From an uncultured Bacteroidales bacterium (GTDB lineage: Bacteria; Bacteroidota; Bacteroidia; Bacteroidales; UBA932): a DNA stretch of 7,020 bases. The notes under the pieces are model-generated. The model saw nothing but the letters and a program-made list of their open reading frames with translations, did no database searches and was not told where the DNA came from. The stretch lies in assembly GCA_900322025.1 (NCBI GenBank), contig ONYJ01000192.1:1-7020 (forward strand), read 5' to 3'. A program made the translations under genes and the position numbers. Shown piece after piece: positions 1-6,281 of this stretch (position 1 is its first letter; every line of letters begins with the position of its first letter).

Positions 1-1113
1 ATACATACAGAAACAAAAAGGTTAGACTCAAAAGATGCTTCAAAAATTGCACAGCCGCAAATTCTTACATTTGAAATAACAGCAGGGAGTTTGGCAGATG
101 GGGCTACTGTGCTCGAATTTCATCACAAGTGCGGATTTAACTTTGTACTTTCCAGAATAAGGCGCAAGGATATGTCGGTAGAAATACCATCTTCGGGTAC
201 TTTGCTTGGGGCTGGAGAGAGGGTTAGGGTAGTTATCTCAAAGAAAGACTTGCAGCAGGCGGTGCCGGCTTTTGGACGCTTGATAGAAGACATGGGAGAG
301 CACGATTGGAGCGTATTGGATAAACACTTGGTTTCTAAGAGAATTTCTGTTACCAAGAGAAGTGTAGATGGCAAAGATCTGGAATCCTTAGCTATAAGAA
401 GGGATTACGGAGTTAGTATAACAAGAATTTTGCGTACGGGCATTGAAATTGTGCCTATGCCTAATACAGATGTTTTTGTGGGAGATGTGCTCATAGCTGT
501 TGGAAGCCAGGAAGATGTAGATAAAGTGGCAAATCTTTTGGGTAATTCGGAGAAGCGTCTTTATTCGCCGAGGATAGCTCCTATCTTTTGCGGAATAGCG
601 TTAGGTGTGTTACTTGGCAGCCTACCTATACATTTTCCGGGTATGCCTCAGGCCGTAAAACTTGGTTTGGCCGGTGGTCCTCTGATAGTAGCTATTTTAC
701 TGAGTTATTTTGGGCACAGGGTTGGTTTTGAAACATATACCACCCAGAGTGCCAATCTGATGCTTAGGGAGATGGGGCTTTGTTTATTTCTTGCAGCAGT
801 GGGATTAGGTGCTGGCGAGAACTTTGTGCAAACCCTTGCTGCCGGAGGTTACAAGTATGTATTTTATGGTTTCCTTATTACCATATTGCCGCTTCTTATA
901 GTTGGTATTTTAGCAAGGCTTATATCCAAAACCAACTACCTTACGCTTATGGGGCTTATTTCCGGTAGCACAACAGATCCTCCGGCACTGGCCTTTTCCT
1001 CAGAGACGTCCGGCAATAGCTATCCGGCAATAGGGTATGCCACAGTATATCCTCTTTCTATGTTCTTGAGAGTGGTAGCCGCTCAGATACTTACCCTAAT
1101 AGCCTTGTCTTGA
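1..1113 (+). CDS. YidE/YbjL-family putative transporter (AspT-like antiporter fold), 5' truncated by window edge
   Basis: Polytopic inner-membrane protein of the aspartate:alanine-exchanger superfamily; the substrate of the YidE/YbjL branch is not established. The frame is open from base 1 to the TGA at 1111, giving 370 visible codons of a protein usually near 550. The TTG at 91 is therefore an internal Leu, not a start. Order of parts: about codons 22-90 and 110-182 look like two tandem RCK_C (TrkA-C) cytosolic domains. Then come about six hydrophobic segments, near codons 192-210, 220-236, 256-270, 284-306, 314-330 and 343-369, which form the second membrane half. The family signature TTDPPALAF lies at about codons 324-332, followed by YATVYPLSMFLR. 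The missing N-terminal part should be the first set of membrane helices. Family assignment is strong; function is unknown. It appears to be transcribed separately from pyrB. Confidence 0.9.
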   Translation: MHTETKRLDSKDASKIAQPQILTFEITAGSLADGATVLEFHHKCGFNFVLSRIRRKDMSVEIPSSGTLLGAGERVRVVISKKDLQQAVPAFGRLIEDMGEHDWSVLDKHLVSKRISVTKRSVDGKDLESLAIRRDYGVSITRILRTGIEIVPMPNTDVFVGDVLIAVGSQEDVDKVANLLGNSEKRLYSPRIAPIFCGIALGVLLGSLPIHFPGMPQAVKLGLAGGPLIVAILLSYFGHRVGFETYTTQSANLMLREMGLCLFLAAVGLGAGENFVQTLAAGGYKYVFYGFLITILPLLIVGILARLISKTNYLTLMGLISGSTTDPPALAFSSETSGNSYPAIGYATVYPLSMFLRVVAAQILTLIALS

Positions 1114-1122
1114 GATATTATA

Positions 1123-1151
1123 TTCCCGAAAAGGGAACAGAAACTTTTCTG
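1123..1151. repeat. Two abutting short inverted repeats after the transporter gene
   Basis: TTCCC (1123-1127) and GGGAA (1133-1137) can pair around a GAAAA loop. Directly after, CAGAAA (1138-1143) and TTTCTG (1146-1151) form a 14-base near-palindrome. No T-run follows either, so they are poor intrinsic terminators on their own. They may help 3'-end formation of the upstream mRNA or be a protein-binding site. Confidence 0.4.
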
Positions 1152-1179
1152 GTCTGTAGAAAATAAAAGAGTTATTTTT

Positions 1180-1202
1180 ATCCGTTGCAAAACGGATTTT
1201 TT
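1180..1202 (+). terminator. Probable intrinsic terminator of the transporter gene, overlapping the pyrB promoter
   Basis: ATCCGTT (1180-1186) pairs perfectly with AACGGAT (1191-1197) across a GCAA tetraloop, and six T follow (1197-1202). The stem is short (7 bp, three G/C pairs), but a GNRA loop is stabilising. The same bases contain the likely -33 element of pyrB, so the repeat could instead be an operator. Confidence 0.5.
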
Positions 1203-1213
1203 CCTTATCTTTG
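1184..1213 (+). promoter_or_regulatory. Bacteroidota-type promoter for pyrBI
   Basis: The -7 box TATCTTTG (1206-1213) matches TAnnTTTG exactly, and GTTG at 1184-1187 can serve as the -33 element with an 18-bp gap. Transcription would begin around 1220, leaving a leader of only about 15-20 bases before pyrB. That leaves no room for a transcribed attenuator of the enterobacterial pyrBI kind. Confidence 0.7.
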
Positions 1214-1235
1214 TAAACGGTAAAATCAAAGCTAT

Positions 1236-2144
1236 ATGCAAAATCGCAATTTAGTTTCAATCTCAGACCTTACAAAGGATGAGATGCTCGCCTTACTCAA
1301 GCGGGCACAGGAATTTGAAAAGAACCCAAACCAACACATTTTAGATGGAAAGGTTGTGGGTTCTTTATTTTTTGAGCCTTCAACGCGTACTCGTCTCAGC
1401 TTTGAGACTGCCGTAAACCGCCTCGGGGGGCGTGTTATTGGTTTTAGCGATGCGAGTACAAGTAGTCAGTCCAAGGGAGAAACGCTAAAGGATACCATTA
1501 TGATGGTAGCCAATTATGCAGATCTTATTGTAATGCGTCATCCTTTGGAGGGAGCAGCACGCTATGCAAGTGAAATTTCTAAAGTGCCTATCGTGAATGC
1601 GGGAGATGGTAGTAACCAGCACCCTACTCAAACCATGCTCGATCTTTACACCATCTATCAAACACAGGGTACGCTGGAAAATCTTACAATCACAATGGTT
1701 GGAGATCTTAAATACGGCCGTACGGTACATTCTCTTTTAGAGGCCATGCACTTCTTCTCTCCTAAGTTCATATTTGTGGCTTGCGATGAGTTGCGTATGC
1801 CTGCTCAGTACAAGGAATACTGCAAGAAGCTGGGTATAGAATACGAAGAAACCAAAGAGTTTAACGAGGAGATTATAAACAAAACAGACATCCTATATAT
1901 GACTCGTGTTCAGAGAGAACGCTTTAGCGATCTTATGGAATATGAACGCGTGAAGAATATTTATACCCTCACAGCGAGCATGTTAAAAGGTTGTCGGGAA
2001 AATCTTAGGGTGCTCCATCCGCTGCCACGTGTTACAGAAATAGCACAAGATGTAGATGATACGCCTCAGGCATATTATTTTGAGCAGGCTCTAAACGGGC
2101 TTTATACTCGCGAAGCAATTCTTTGTCGTGCCTTAGGCCTTTAA
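1236..2144 (+). CDS. pyrB: Aspartate carbamoyltransferase, catalytic chain
   Basis: Condenses carbamoyl phosphate with L-aspartate to carbamoyl-aspartate, the committed step of pyrimidine synthesis; cytosolic. It is 302 residues, close to the usual 300-310. Carbamoyl-phosphate-binding STRTR is at 49-53. The 80s loop, with Lys80 in SKGET, spans 77-83. HPTQ is at 129-132 and VGDLKYGRT at 155-163. Arg224 and Gln226 of the aspartate site lie in TRVQRERF, and the HPLPRV loop is at 261-266. Every expected active-site motif is present. The ATG at 1236 starts right at the family's N-terminal end, about 20 bases after the predicted transcription start. pyrI follows after 33 bases, so the two are almost certainly co-transcribed and form a class B (dodecameric, allosteric) holoenzyme. 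Confidence 0.97.
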   Translation: MQNRNLVSISDLTKDEMLALLKRAQEFEKNPNQHILDGKVVGSLFFEPSTRTRLSFETAVNRLGGRVIGFSDASTSSQSKGETLKDTIMMVANYADLIVMRHPLEGAARYASEISKVPIVNAGDGSNQHPTQTMLDLYTIYQTQGTLENLTITMVGDLKYGRTVHSLLEAMHFFSPKFIFVACDELRMPAQYKEYCKKLGIEYEETKEFNEEIINKTDILYMTRVQRERFSDLMEYERVKNIYTLTASMLKGCRENLRVLHPLPRVTEIAQDVDDTPQAYYFEQALNGLYTREAILCRALGL

Positions 2145-2177
2145 TATAAAACCACAAGAATCTTAAAATTGCAGCAG

Positions 2178-2642
2178 ATGAATAATCAGACTAAAAAAGA
2201 ACTTGCCGTAGCAGCATTACAAAACGGTATTGTGATAGATCATATACCATGCTCTTCACTCTTTAAGGTTGTAAATATATTAGGCCTCGAGAACATAGAA
2301 AAGGGCATAACCATAGGCAATAACTTAGACAGCCGCAGTATGGGAAAGAAGGGGCTGATAAAGATTGCAGATGTGGAACTGCCAAAAGAAATACTTAACC
2401 GTATAGCAGTTATAGCTCCCAATGCGGTTATAAATGTCATCAAAGATTATGAGGTGGTAGATAAGCATAGAGTGGAATTGCCAGAAAATCTGATAGATAT
2501 AGTAAAGTGTAACAACCCTAAATGTATTAGCAACAACGAGCCTATGCGCACCCAATTCCATGTTATAGACAAGAGTGCAAATGCTTTCAGATGCCACTAT
2601 TGTGAGCGCATAGTTACTCGGGAAAATGTTGTTTTGAAGTAG
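2178..2642 (+). CDS. pyrI: Aspartate carbamoyltransferase, regulatory chain
   Basis: Non-catalytic partner of PyrB; in the family its N-terminal domain binds allosteric nucleotides (CTP/UTP inhibit, ATP activates) and its C-terminal zinc domain contacts the catalytic trimer. I take the ATG at 2178 (154 residues) rather than the TTG at 2169, because it gives the usual length and family N-terminus. The allosteric domain begins with VAALQNGIVIDHIP (residues 11-24), and LDSRSMGKKGLIKI (50-63) is the conserved core. The four zinc ligands are all present: Cys111, Cys116, Cys139 and Cys142, in CNNPKC and CHYC. No Shine-Dalgarno motif is visible. The intact zinc site and adjacency to pyrB argue for a functional, feedback-controlled enzyme. 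Confidence 0.96.
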   Translation: MNNQTKKELAVAALQNGIVIDHIPCSSLFKVVNILGLENIEKGITIGNNLDSRSMGKKGLIKIADVELPKEILNRIAVIAPNAVINVIKDYEVVDKHRVELPENLIDIVKCNNPKCISNNEPMRTQFHVIDKSANAFRCHYCERIVTRENVVLK

Positions 2643-2667
2643 GGGCTTATTTAAGCAAAAGGCGATT

Positions 2668-2693
2668 TTAAAGACAGATGCTTTAATTTTTTT
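2668..2693 (+). terminator. Weak intrinsic terminator after pyrBI
   Basis: TTAAAG (2668-2673) pairs with CTTTAA (2681-2686) across a 7-base loop, followed by seven T (2687-2693). The stem is A/T-rich, so it is weak and may leak into the next gene. A second small palindrome, GCTTA/TAAGC at 2645-2656, lies just upstream. Confidence 0.4.
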
Positions 2694-2723
2694 AGAAGTT
2701 GTAGGAAATATCGGTAAATATTA

Positions 2724-2731
2724 TACCTTTG
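2724..2731 (+). promoter_or_regulatory. Promoter -7 box for ornithine carbamoyltransferase
   Basis: TACCTTTG fits TAnnTTTG. A candidate -33 element, TTG, sits at 2699-2701, with a slightly long 22-base gap. The box is about 30 bases upstream of the ATG at 2762. It implies that the OTC gene can be expressed independently of pyrBI. Confidence 0.65.
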
Positions 2732-2761
2732 TGCCCTAATCATCTAATAACTTAAAAATTT

Positions 2762-3754
2762 ATGCCAAAAAGCTTGTCTGGTAGAAGTTTCCTAAAATTG
2801 TTGGACTTTACCACAGAAGAAATCCAGTATCTATTGGAATTGTCAAAAGATTTCAAAAATCTTAAACGCACAAACACCCCTCATAAGTATCTTCAGGGGA
2901 AGAATATTGTGCTTTTGTTTGAAAAGACATCTACTCGTACTCGCTGCTCTTTTGAAGTAGCCGGCAACGATTTGGGTATGGGCGTAACCTATCTCGATCC
3001 AGGTTCTTCCCAGATGGGTAAGAAGGAATCTTTGGAAGATACTGCAAAGGTTCTTGGAAGAATGTACGATGGTATTGAATACCGTGGATTCGACCAGAAA
3101 ATTGTTGAGGATCTTGCAAAGTATGCAGGTGTTCCTGTATGGAATGGTCTTACTACAGATTTCCATCCAACACAGATGCTTGCAGACGTTCTGACAATTC
3201 AGGAAAACTTTGGTTACTACAAAGGCCTTACAATGGTATTTATGGGCGATGCTCGTAACAATGTAGCTAACTCTCTGATGGTTGTTTCAGCCAAACTTGG
3301 AATCAACTTTGTGGCTTGCGGTCCTAAGGCCAATATGCCAGCCAAGGAATTGGTGGAAACTTGCAAAAAGATAGCTAAAGAAAACGGCTGCACCATCACC
3401 CTTACAGACGATGTAAAGAAAGGAACCAAGAATGCAGATGTAATCTACACAGATATCTGGGTTTCTATGGGCGAGCCTGCAGAACTTTGGGCAAAGCGCA
3501 TTAAGCTTCTCAAACCTTACCAAGTAAACGAGGCTGTAATGAAGAATGCTAATCCTAATGCAATTTTCTTGCATTGCCTGCCATCTTTCCACGACCTTGA
3601 AACAACAGTAGGCAAGGAGATATATGAGAAATTTGGCCTAAAGGAAATGGAGGTTACAGACAAAGTGTTCCGCAGCAAGCAATCTAAGGTGTTTGACGAG
3701 GCCGAGAACCGTATGCACACAATCAAGGCCGTTATGTACGCCACTCTTAAATAA
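2762..3754 (+). CDS. argF: Ornithine carbamoyltransferase (true OTC type)
   Basis: Interconverts ornithine plus carbamoyl phosphate with citrulline plus phosphate; cytosolic. It is 330 residues, typical of the E. coli ArgF/ArcB type. STRTR at 57-61 and HPTQ at 135-138 bind carbamoyl phosphate. Asn167, Asp231 and Ser235-Met236 (in DIWVSMG) match the ornithine-binding residues of E. coli OTC at the same numbering. HCLP is at 271-274 and AENRMHT at 314-320. The SMG loop and overall E. coli-like sequence point to unmodified ornithine as substrate, not the acetyl- or succinylornithine used by the Bacteroides-type ArgF'. Carbamate kinase follows and ornithine aminotransferase lies beyond, which favours a catabolic role (arcB by function); biosynthetic use is also possible. 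It is a homologue of the neighbouring pyrB. Confidence 0.94.
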   Translation: MPKSLSGRSFLKLLDFTTEEIQYLLELSKDFKNLKRTNTPHKYLQGKNIVLLFEKTSTRTRCSFEVAGNDLGMGVTYLDPGSSQMGKKESLEDTAKVLGRMYDGIEYRGFDQKIVEDLAKYAGVPVWNGLTTDFHPTQMLADVLTIQENFGYYKGLTMVFMGDARNNVANSLMVVSAKLGINFVACGPKANMPAKELVETCKKIAKENGCTITLTDDVKKGTKNADVIYTDIWVSMGEPAELWAKRIKLLKPYQVNEAVMKNANPNAIFLHCLPSFHDLETTVGKEIYEKFGLKEMEVTDKVFRSKQSKVFDEAENRMHTIKAVMYATLK

Positions 3755-3776
3755 TCATATACAACATAAGACTTTT

Positions 3777-3814
3777 AAACTCCCACTCTTTTATAGAATG
3801 GGAGTTTGGTTTTT
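3777..3814 (+). terminator. Intrinsic terminator between OTC and carbamate kinase genes
   Basis: AAACTCCCA (3777-3785) pairs with TGGGAGTTT (3799-3807). After a C/A mismatch, TCT and AGA add three inner pairs around a TTTAT loop. GG and five T (3810-3814) follow. This is a convincing hairpin-plus-T-tract in a gap of only 86 bases between genes whose products work together, so partial read-through is plausible. Confidence 0.75.
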
Positions 3815-3821
3815 AGGCAGT

Positions 3822-3829
3822 TAGATTTT
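3822..3829 (+). promoter_or_regulatory. Possible imperfect promoter -7 box for carbamate kinase
   Basis: TAGATTTT matches TAnnTTTG except for the last base and lies 11 bases before the ATG at 3841. No -33 element is seen at proper spacing, and the leader would be almost nil. It is the only candidate between the terminator and the gene; read-through from upstream is the alternative. Confidence 0.2.
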
Positions 3830-3840
3830 AATAAAAAATT

Positions 3841-4785
3841 ATGAGCAAGAAATTAGTAATAGCATTGGGAGGTAATGCTCTTGGCAACACCCCGGAAGAG
3901 CAACTCAAGCTTGTAGAAAATACAGCCTCTGCAATAGTAGATCTTGAAGAAGACGGTTACGATGTAGTTGTAGGCCATGGTAATGGACCTCAGGTAGGAA
4001 TGGTGAATTTGGCTTTTGAGTATTCTGCCAATAACGGAGGCAAAACCCCTCTTATGCCATTTCCTGAATGTGGAGCTATGACCCAAGGCTACATAGGTTA
4101 TCACCTTCAGCAGGCTATTCAAAGAGAGCACGGCCGCCGGCAGATGCCGAGGCCTTGTGTGGCAGTTCTAACCCAAGTTGTTGTAGATGAAAAAGATAAG
4201 GCTTTTGAAAATCCAACAAAACCTGTGGGTATGTTTTACGGAAAGAACGAAGCAGAGCAGATAGCTGCCGCTACGGGATATACATTTGTAGAAGATGCTG
4301 GTAGAGGATATCGCAGAGTAGTGCCATCCCCTCATCCGGTAAAAATTGTGGAACTTCCTGTTGTTAAGCGTTTGATGGAAGCTCACACCACGGTTATCAC
4401 CGTAGGTGGTGGCGGTATTCCCGTTATAGAGAGAGGGCGCGATAATTTTGAGGGAGTGGCTGCAGTTATAGACAAAGACCGCGCCTGCTCAAAGCTTGCT
4501 CTCGACCTTAATGCCGATATGTTGGTAATTCTTACAGCGGTAGAAAAAGTTTCTATAAACTTCAATCAGCCAAATCAGTACGATTTAGATAGCATGACAG
4601 TAGAGGAGGCAAGGCAGTTTATTGCTGAAAAGCAGTTTGCGCCGGGCAGCATGCTACCTAAGGTTGAGTCTTGCGTAGAATTTGTAGAAAAGAATCCTCG
4701 CGGAGTAGCTCTGATTACATCATTAGAGAAGGCTCGTGAGGCTCTTTGGGGCAAAACCGGCACAATGATAGTTAATCATAGATAA
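3841..4785 (+). CDS. arcC: Carbamate kinase
   Basis: Transfers phosphate between carbamoyl phosphate and ADP, making ATP, CO2 and ammonia in arginine or citrulline fermentation; the reverse reaction can supply carbamoyl phosphate. Cytosolic dimer of the amino-acid-kinase family. It is 314 residues, the normal length. The N-terminal glycine loop GGNA is at 10-13 and GHGNGPQVG at 45-53. Lys127 in KPVGMF, Lys212 in DKD (211-213) and Lys274 in PGSMLPKVE (268-276) occupy the positions of the three conserved lysines of the family. The GGGGIPV segment is at 189-195. Glutamate 5-kinase and acetylglutamate kinase share the fold but lack this motif set. It follows the OTC gene after a terminator-bearing 86-base gap. 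No arcA or arcD is in the window. Confidence 0.96.
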   Translation: MSKKLVIALGGNALGNTPEEQLKLVENTASAIVDLEEDGYDVVVGHGNGPQVGMVNLAFEYSANNGGKTPLMPFPECGAMTQGYIGYHLQQAIQREHGRRQMPRPCVAVLTQVVVDEKDKAFENPTKPVGMFYGKNEAEQIAAATGYTFVEDAGRGYRRVVPSPHPVKIVELPVVKRLMEAHTTVITVGGGGIPVIERGRDNFEGVAAVIDKDRACSKLALDLNADMLVILTAVEKVSINFNQPNQYDLDSMTVEEARQFIAEKQFAPGSMLPKVESCVEFVEKNPRGVALITSLEKAREALWGKTGTMIVNHR

Positions 4786-4786
4786 A

Positions 4787-4825
4787 CACCGTGATACCCC
4801 TTAGAGGGGTGCCAAAGGCGGGGTG
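4787..4825. repeat. REP-like cluster of small G/C-rich hairpins
   Basis: ACCCCT (4796-4801) and AGGGGT (4805-4810) pair across TAG. Directly after comes GCC-AAA-GGC (4811-4819), then a second GGGGT (4820-4824) that could compete for the same ACCCC. CACC (4787-4790) and GGTG (4822-4825) can close the whole unit. This imperfect nested layout, at a gene end, resembles short dispersed palindromes in Bacteroidota genomes. I see only one copy here, so repeat status is inferred. Confidence 0.4.
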
Positions 4826-4836
4826 AAAAAGAAGAG

Positions 4837-4868
4837 AAGGGCTGACCAAATACTTTTGGTCAGCCCTT
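4837..4868. terminator. Strong terminator between convergent arcC and rocD
   Basis: A perfect 14-bp stem pairs 4837-4850 (beginning AAGGGCTGACC) with 4855-4868 around a TACT loop. On the plus strand TTTCTTTG follows; on the minus strand a pyrimidine-rich CTCTTCTTTTTC tract follows. Both genes run towards it, so it probably ends transcription from both sides. Confidence 0.88.
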
Positions 4869-4901
4869 TCTTTGTATTGAATATAAATCTATTGTCTAAT
4901 G

Positions 4902-6218
4902 CTATTTAGACATTTCTTCAAATGTTTTCTTTATAATGGCCACAGCCTTTTTGATTTCAGCCTCTTTGATACACAAAGGTGGAGCAAAGCGGATGATGTG
5001 GTCGTGAGTAGGCTTGGCAAGAAGGCCGTTATCTCTGAGTTTAAGACAGATATCCCATGCGGTTTTCTTGCCCATAGGTTTGGTAACTATAGCATTAAGA
5101 AGACCTCTTCCACGTACTTCTACTATGAAAGGAGATTTAATCTTCTTGATTTCTGCACGGAAGATTTTACCCATCTTGTCTGCATTTTGAGTGAGTTTCT
5201 CATCTTTTACAACAGTAAGTGCCGCCATGGCAACTTTTGCTGCTAAAGGGAAACCTCCGAATGTAGAACCATGCTCACCCGGTTTGATGTTCAGCATTAT
5301 ATGATTATCTGCAAGGCAGGCTGAAACAGGGAGTACGCCACCTCCCAAAGCTTTACCCAAAACTACAATATCAGGGCGTATGCCATCGTGTTGAGAGCAG
5401 AGCATTTTACCGGTGCGGGCAATACCTGTCTGTACCTCGTCTGCTATAAGCAATACGTTATGTTTTTTACAAAGTTCGTAACACTTCTTTAAGTATCCGT
5501 CTGCAGGTACAAAAACTCCGGCTTCTCCCTGAATAGGCTCTGCTATAAAAGCACAAACCTCTTTTCCATGTTCGTTAAGAGCTTTTTCCAAAGCTTTGGT
5601 ATCGTTGTACGGAATGCGAATGAAACCAGGAGTAAGCGGGCCATACTGGGCATAGGAAGAAGGGTCGTCGCTCATAGTGATTATGGTAACGGTTCTTCCG
5701 TGGAAATTACCGCCGCAGCAAATAATCTTAACCTTGTCGTTAGGAATACCTTTCTTAACCGTACCCCATCTTCTTGCAAGTTTAAGAGCAGTTTCAACTC
5801 CTTCTGCTCCGGTATTCATAGGCAGAACCTTGTCGTAACCAAAATAATTATGCATAAACTTTTCGTACTCGCAAAGGGCCTCGCTATAAAAAGCTCTTGA
5901 AGTAAGGCAGAGTTGATCTGCCTGATCTTTTAGGGCCTTTACAATTTTAGGATGGCAGTGCCCCTGATTTACAGCAGAATAGGAAGATAGAAAATCGAAG
6001 TACTTTTTGCCTTCAACATCCCACACATAAATACCCTTTCCCTTAGAAAGAACAACAGGTAGTGGATGGTAGTTGTGGGCTCCATACTTTTCTTCCATTT
6101 CCATAAGTTGCTTGCTGGTAGTTTTTCCAACAACCTTTGCTTTGCTTTGCGCTTTTGTCTTAGTAGCGGCTGCTTTCTTGGAAGTAGCAGCCTTACTCTT
6201 GATTGTTTTAGTTGCCAT
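4902..6218 (-). CDS. rocD: Ornithine aminotransferase with a basic N-terminal tail
   Basis: PLP-dependent class III aminotransferase converting ornithine and 2-oxoglutarate to glutamate semialdehyde and glutamate, linking ornithine to proline/glutamate metabolism. It is 438 residues; the catalytic body starts near residue 40 with EEKYGAHNYHPLP. Ornithine-specificity tyrosines are Tyr50 and Tyr80 (SSYSAVNQGHCHP). Substrate-binding Arg175 lies in GNFHGRT, Glu232 in EPIQGE, Asp260 in IADEVQTG, PLP-lysine Lys289 in VLGKALGGG, Thr319 in GSTFGG, and Arg410 in IIRFAPP. All match the human enzyme's key residues. Oddities: residues 1-38 form a Lys/Ala/Ser/Thr-rich tail with 11 Lys and no acidic residue, and the usual GGNPL reads GGFPL at 321-325. 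The ATG at 6218 is supported by a -7 box 50 bases upstream; Met39 or Met41 would give a standard 400-residue form. It may act on ornithine made by OTC in reverse. Confidence 0.95.
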   Translation of the reverse strand: MATKTIKSKAATSKKAAATKTKAQSKAKVVGKTTSKQLMEMEEKYGAHNYHPLPVVLSKGKGIYVWDVEGKKYFDFLSSYSAVNQGHCHPKIVKALKDQADQLCLTSRAFYSEALCEYEKFMHNYFGYDKVLPMNTGAEGVETALKLARRWGTVKKGIPNDKVKIICCGGNFHGRTVTIITMSDDPSSYAQYGPLTPGFIRIPYNDTKALEKALNEHGKEVCAFIAEPIQGEAGVFVPADGYLKKCYELCKKHNVLLIADEVQTGIARTGKMLCSQHDGIRPDIVVLGKALGGGVLPVSACLADNHIMLNIKPGEHGSTFGGFPLAAKVAMAALTVVKDEKLTQNADKMGKIFRAEIKKIKSPFIVEVRGRGLLNAIVTKPMGKKTAWDICLKLRDNGLLAKPTHDHIIRFAPPLCIKEAEIKKAVAIIKKTFEEMSK

Positions 6219-6268
6219 TATTGGATATAGTTAAATTAAGTTTTTTATCTGCGCTTAAACTTGCATTA

Positions 6269-6276
6269 CAAATTTA
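6269..6276 (-). promoter_or_regulatory. Promoter -7 box for rocD
   Basis: Read on the minus strand, the bases are TAAATTTG, an exact TAnnTTTG match in very A/T-rich sequence. It is about 50 bases before the ATG at 6218, giving a leader of roughly 40 bases. I see no clear -33 TTTG at the normal distance, so the promoter is probably weak or activator-assisted. Confidence 0.55.
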
Positions 6277-6281
6277 TATAA

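Noticed and set aside
91..93. TTG as the start of the transporter gene
   Set aside because: The same frame is open back to base 1 and encodes RCK_C-like sequence, so the gene begins before the window.
123..374. Minus-strand open frame inside the transporter gene
   Set aside because: Antisense shadow of a well-supported gene, with no recognisable protein pattern. The same applies to minus-strand frames within pyrB, pyrI, argF and arcC.
1214..1235. Transcribed attenuator or riboswitch ahead of pyrB
   Set aside because: The predicted transcript leader is only about 15-20 bases, too short for such a structure.
2169..2171. TTG as the start of pyrI
   Set aside because: The ATG three codons later gives the family's normal length and N-terminus.
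4899..5246. Plus-strand open frame of 115 codons opposite rocD
   Set aside because: Lies fully antisense to the conserved rocD coding sequence and has no family features; likewise the frame at 5568-5900.
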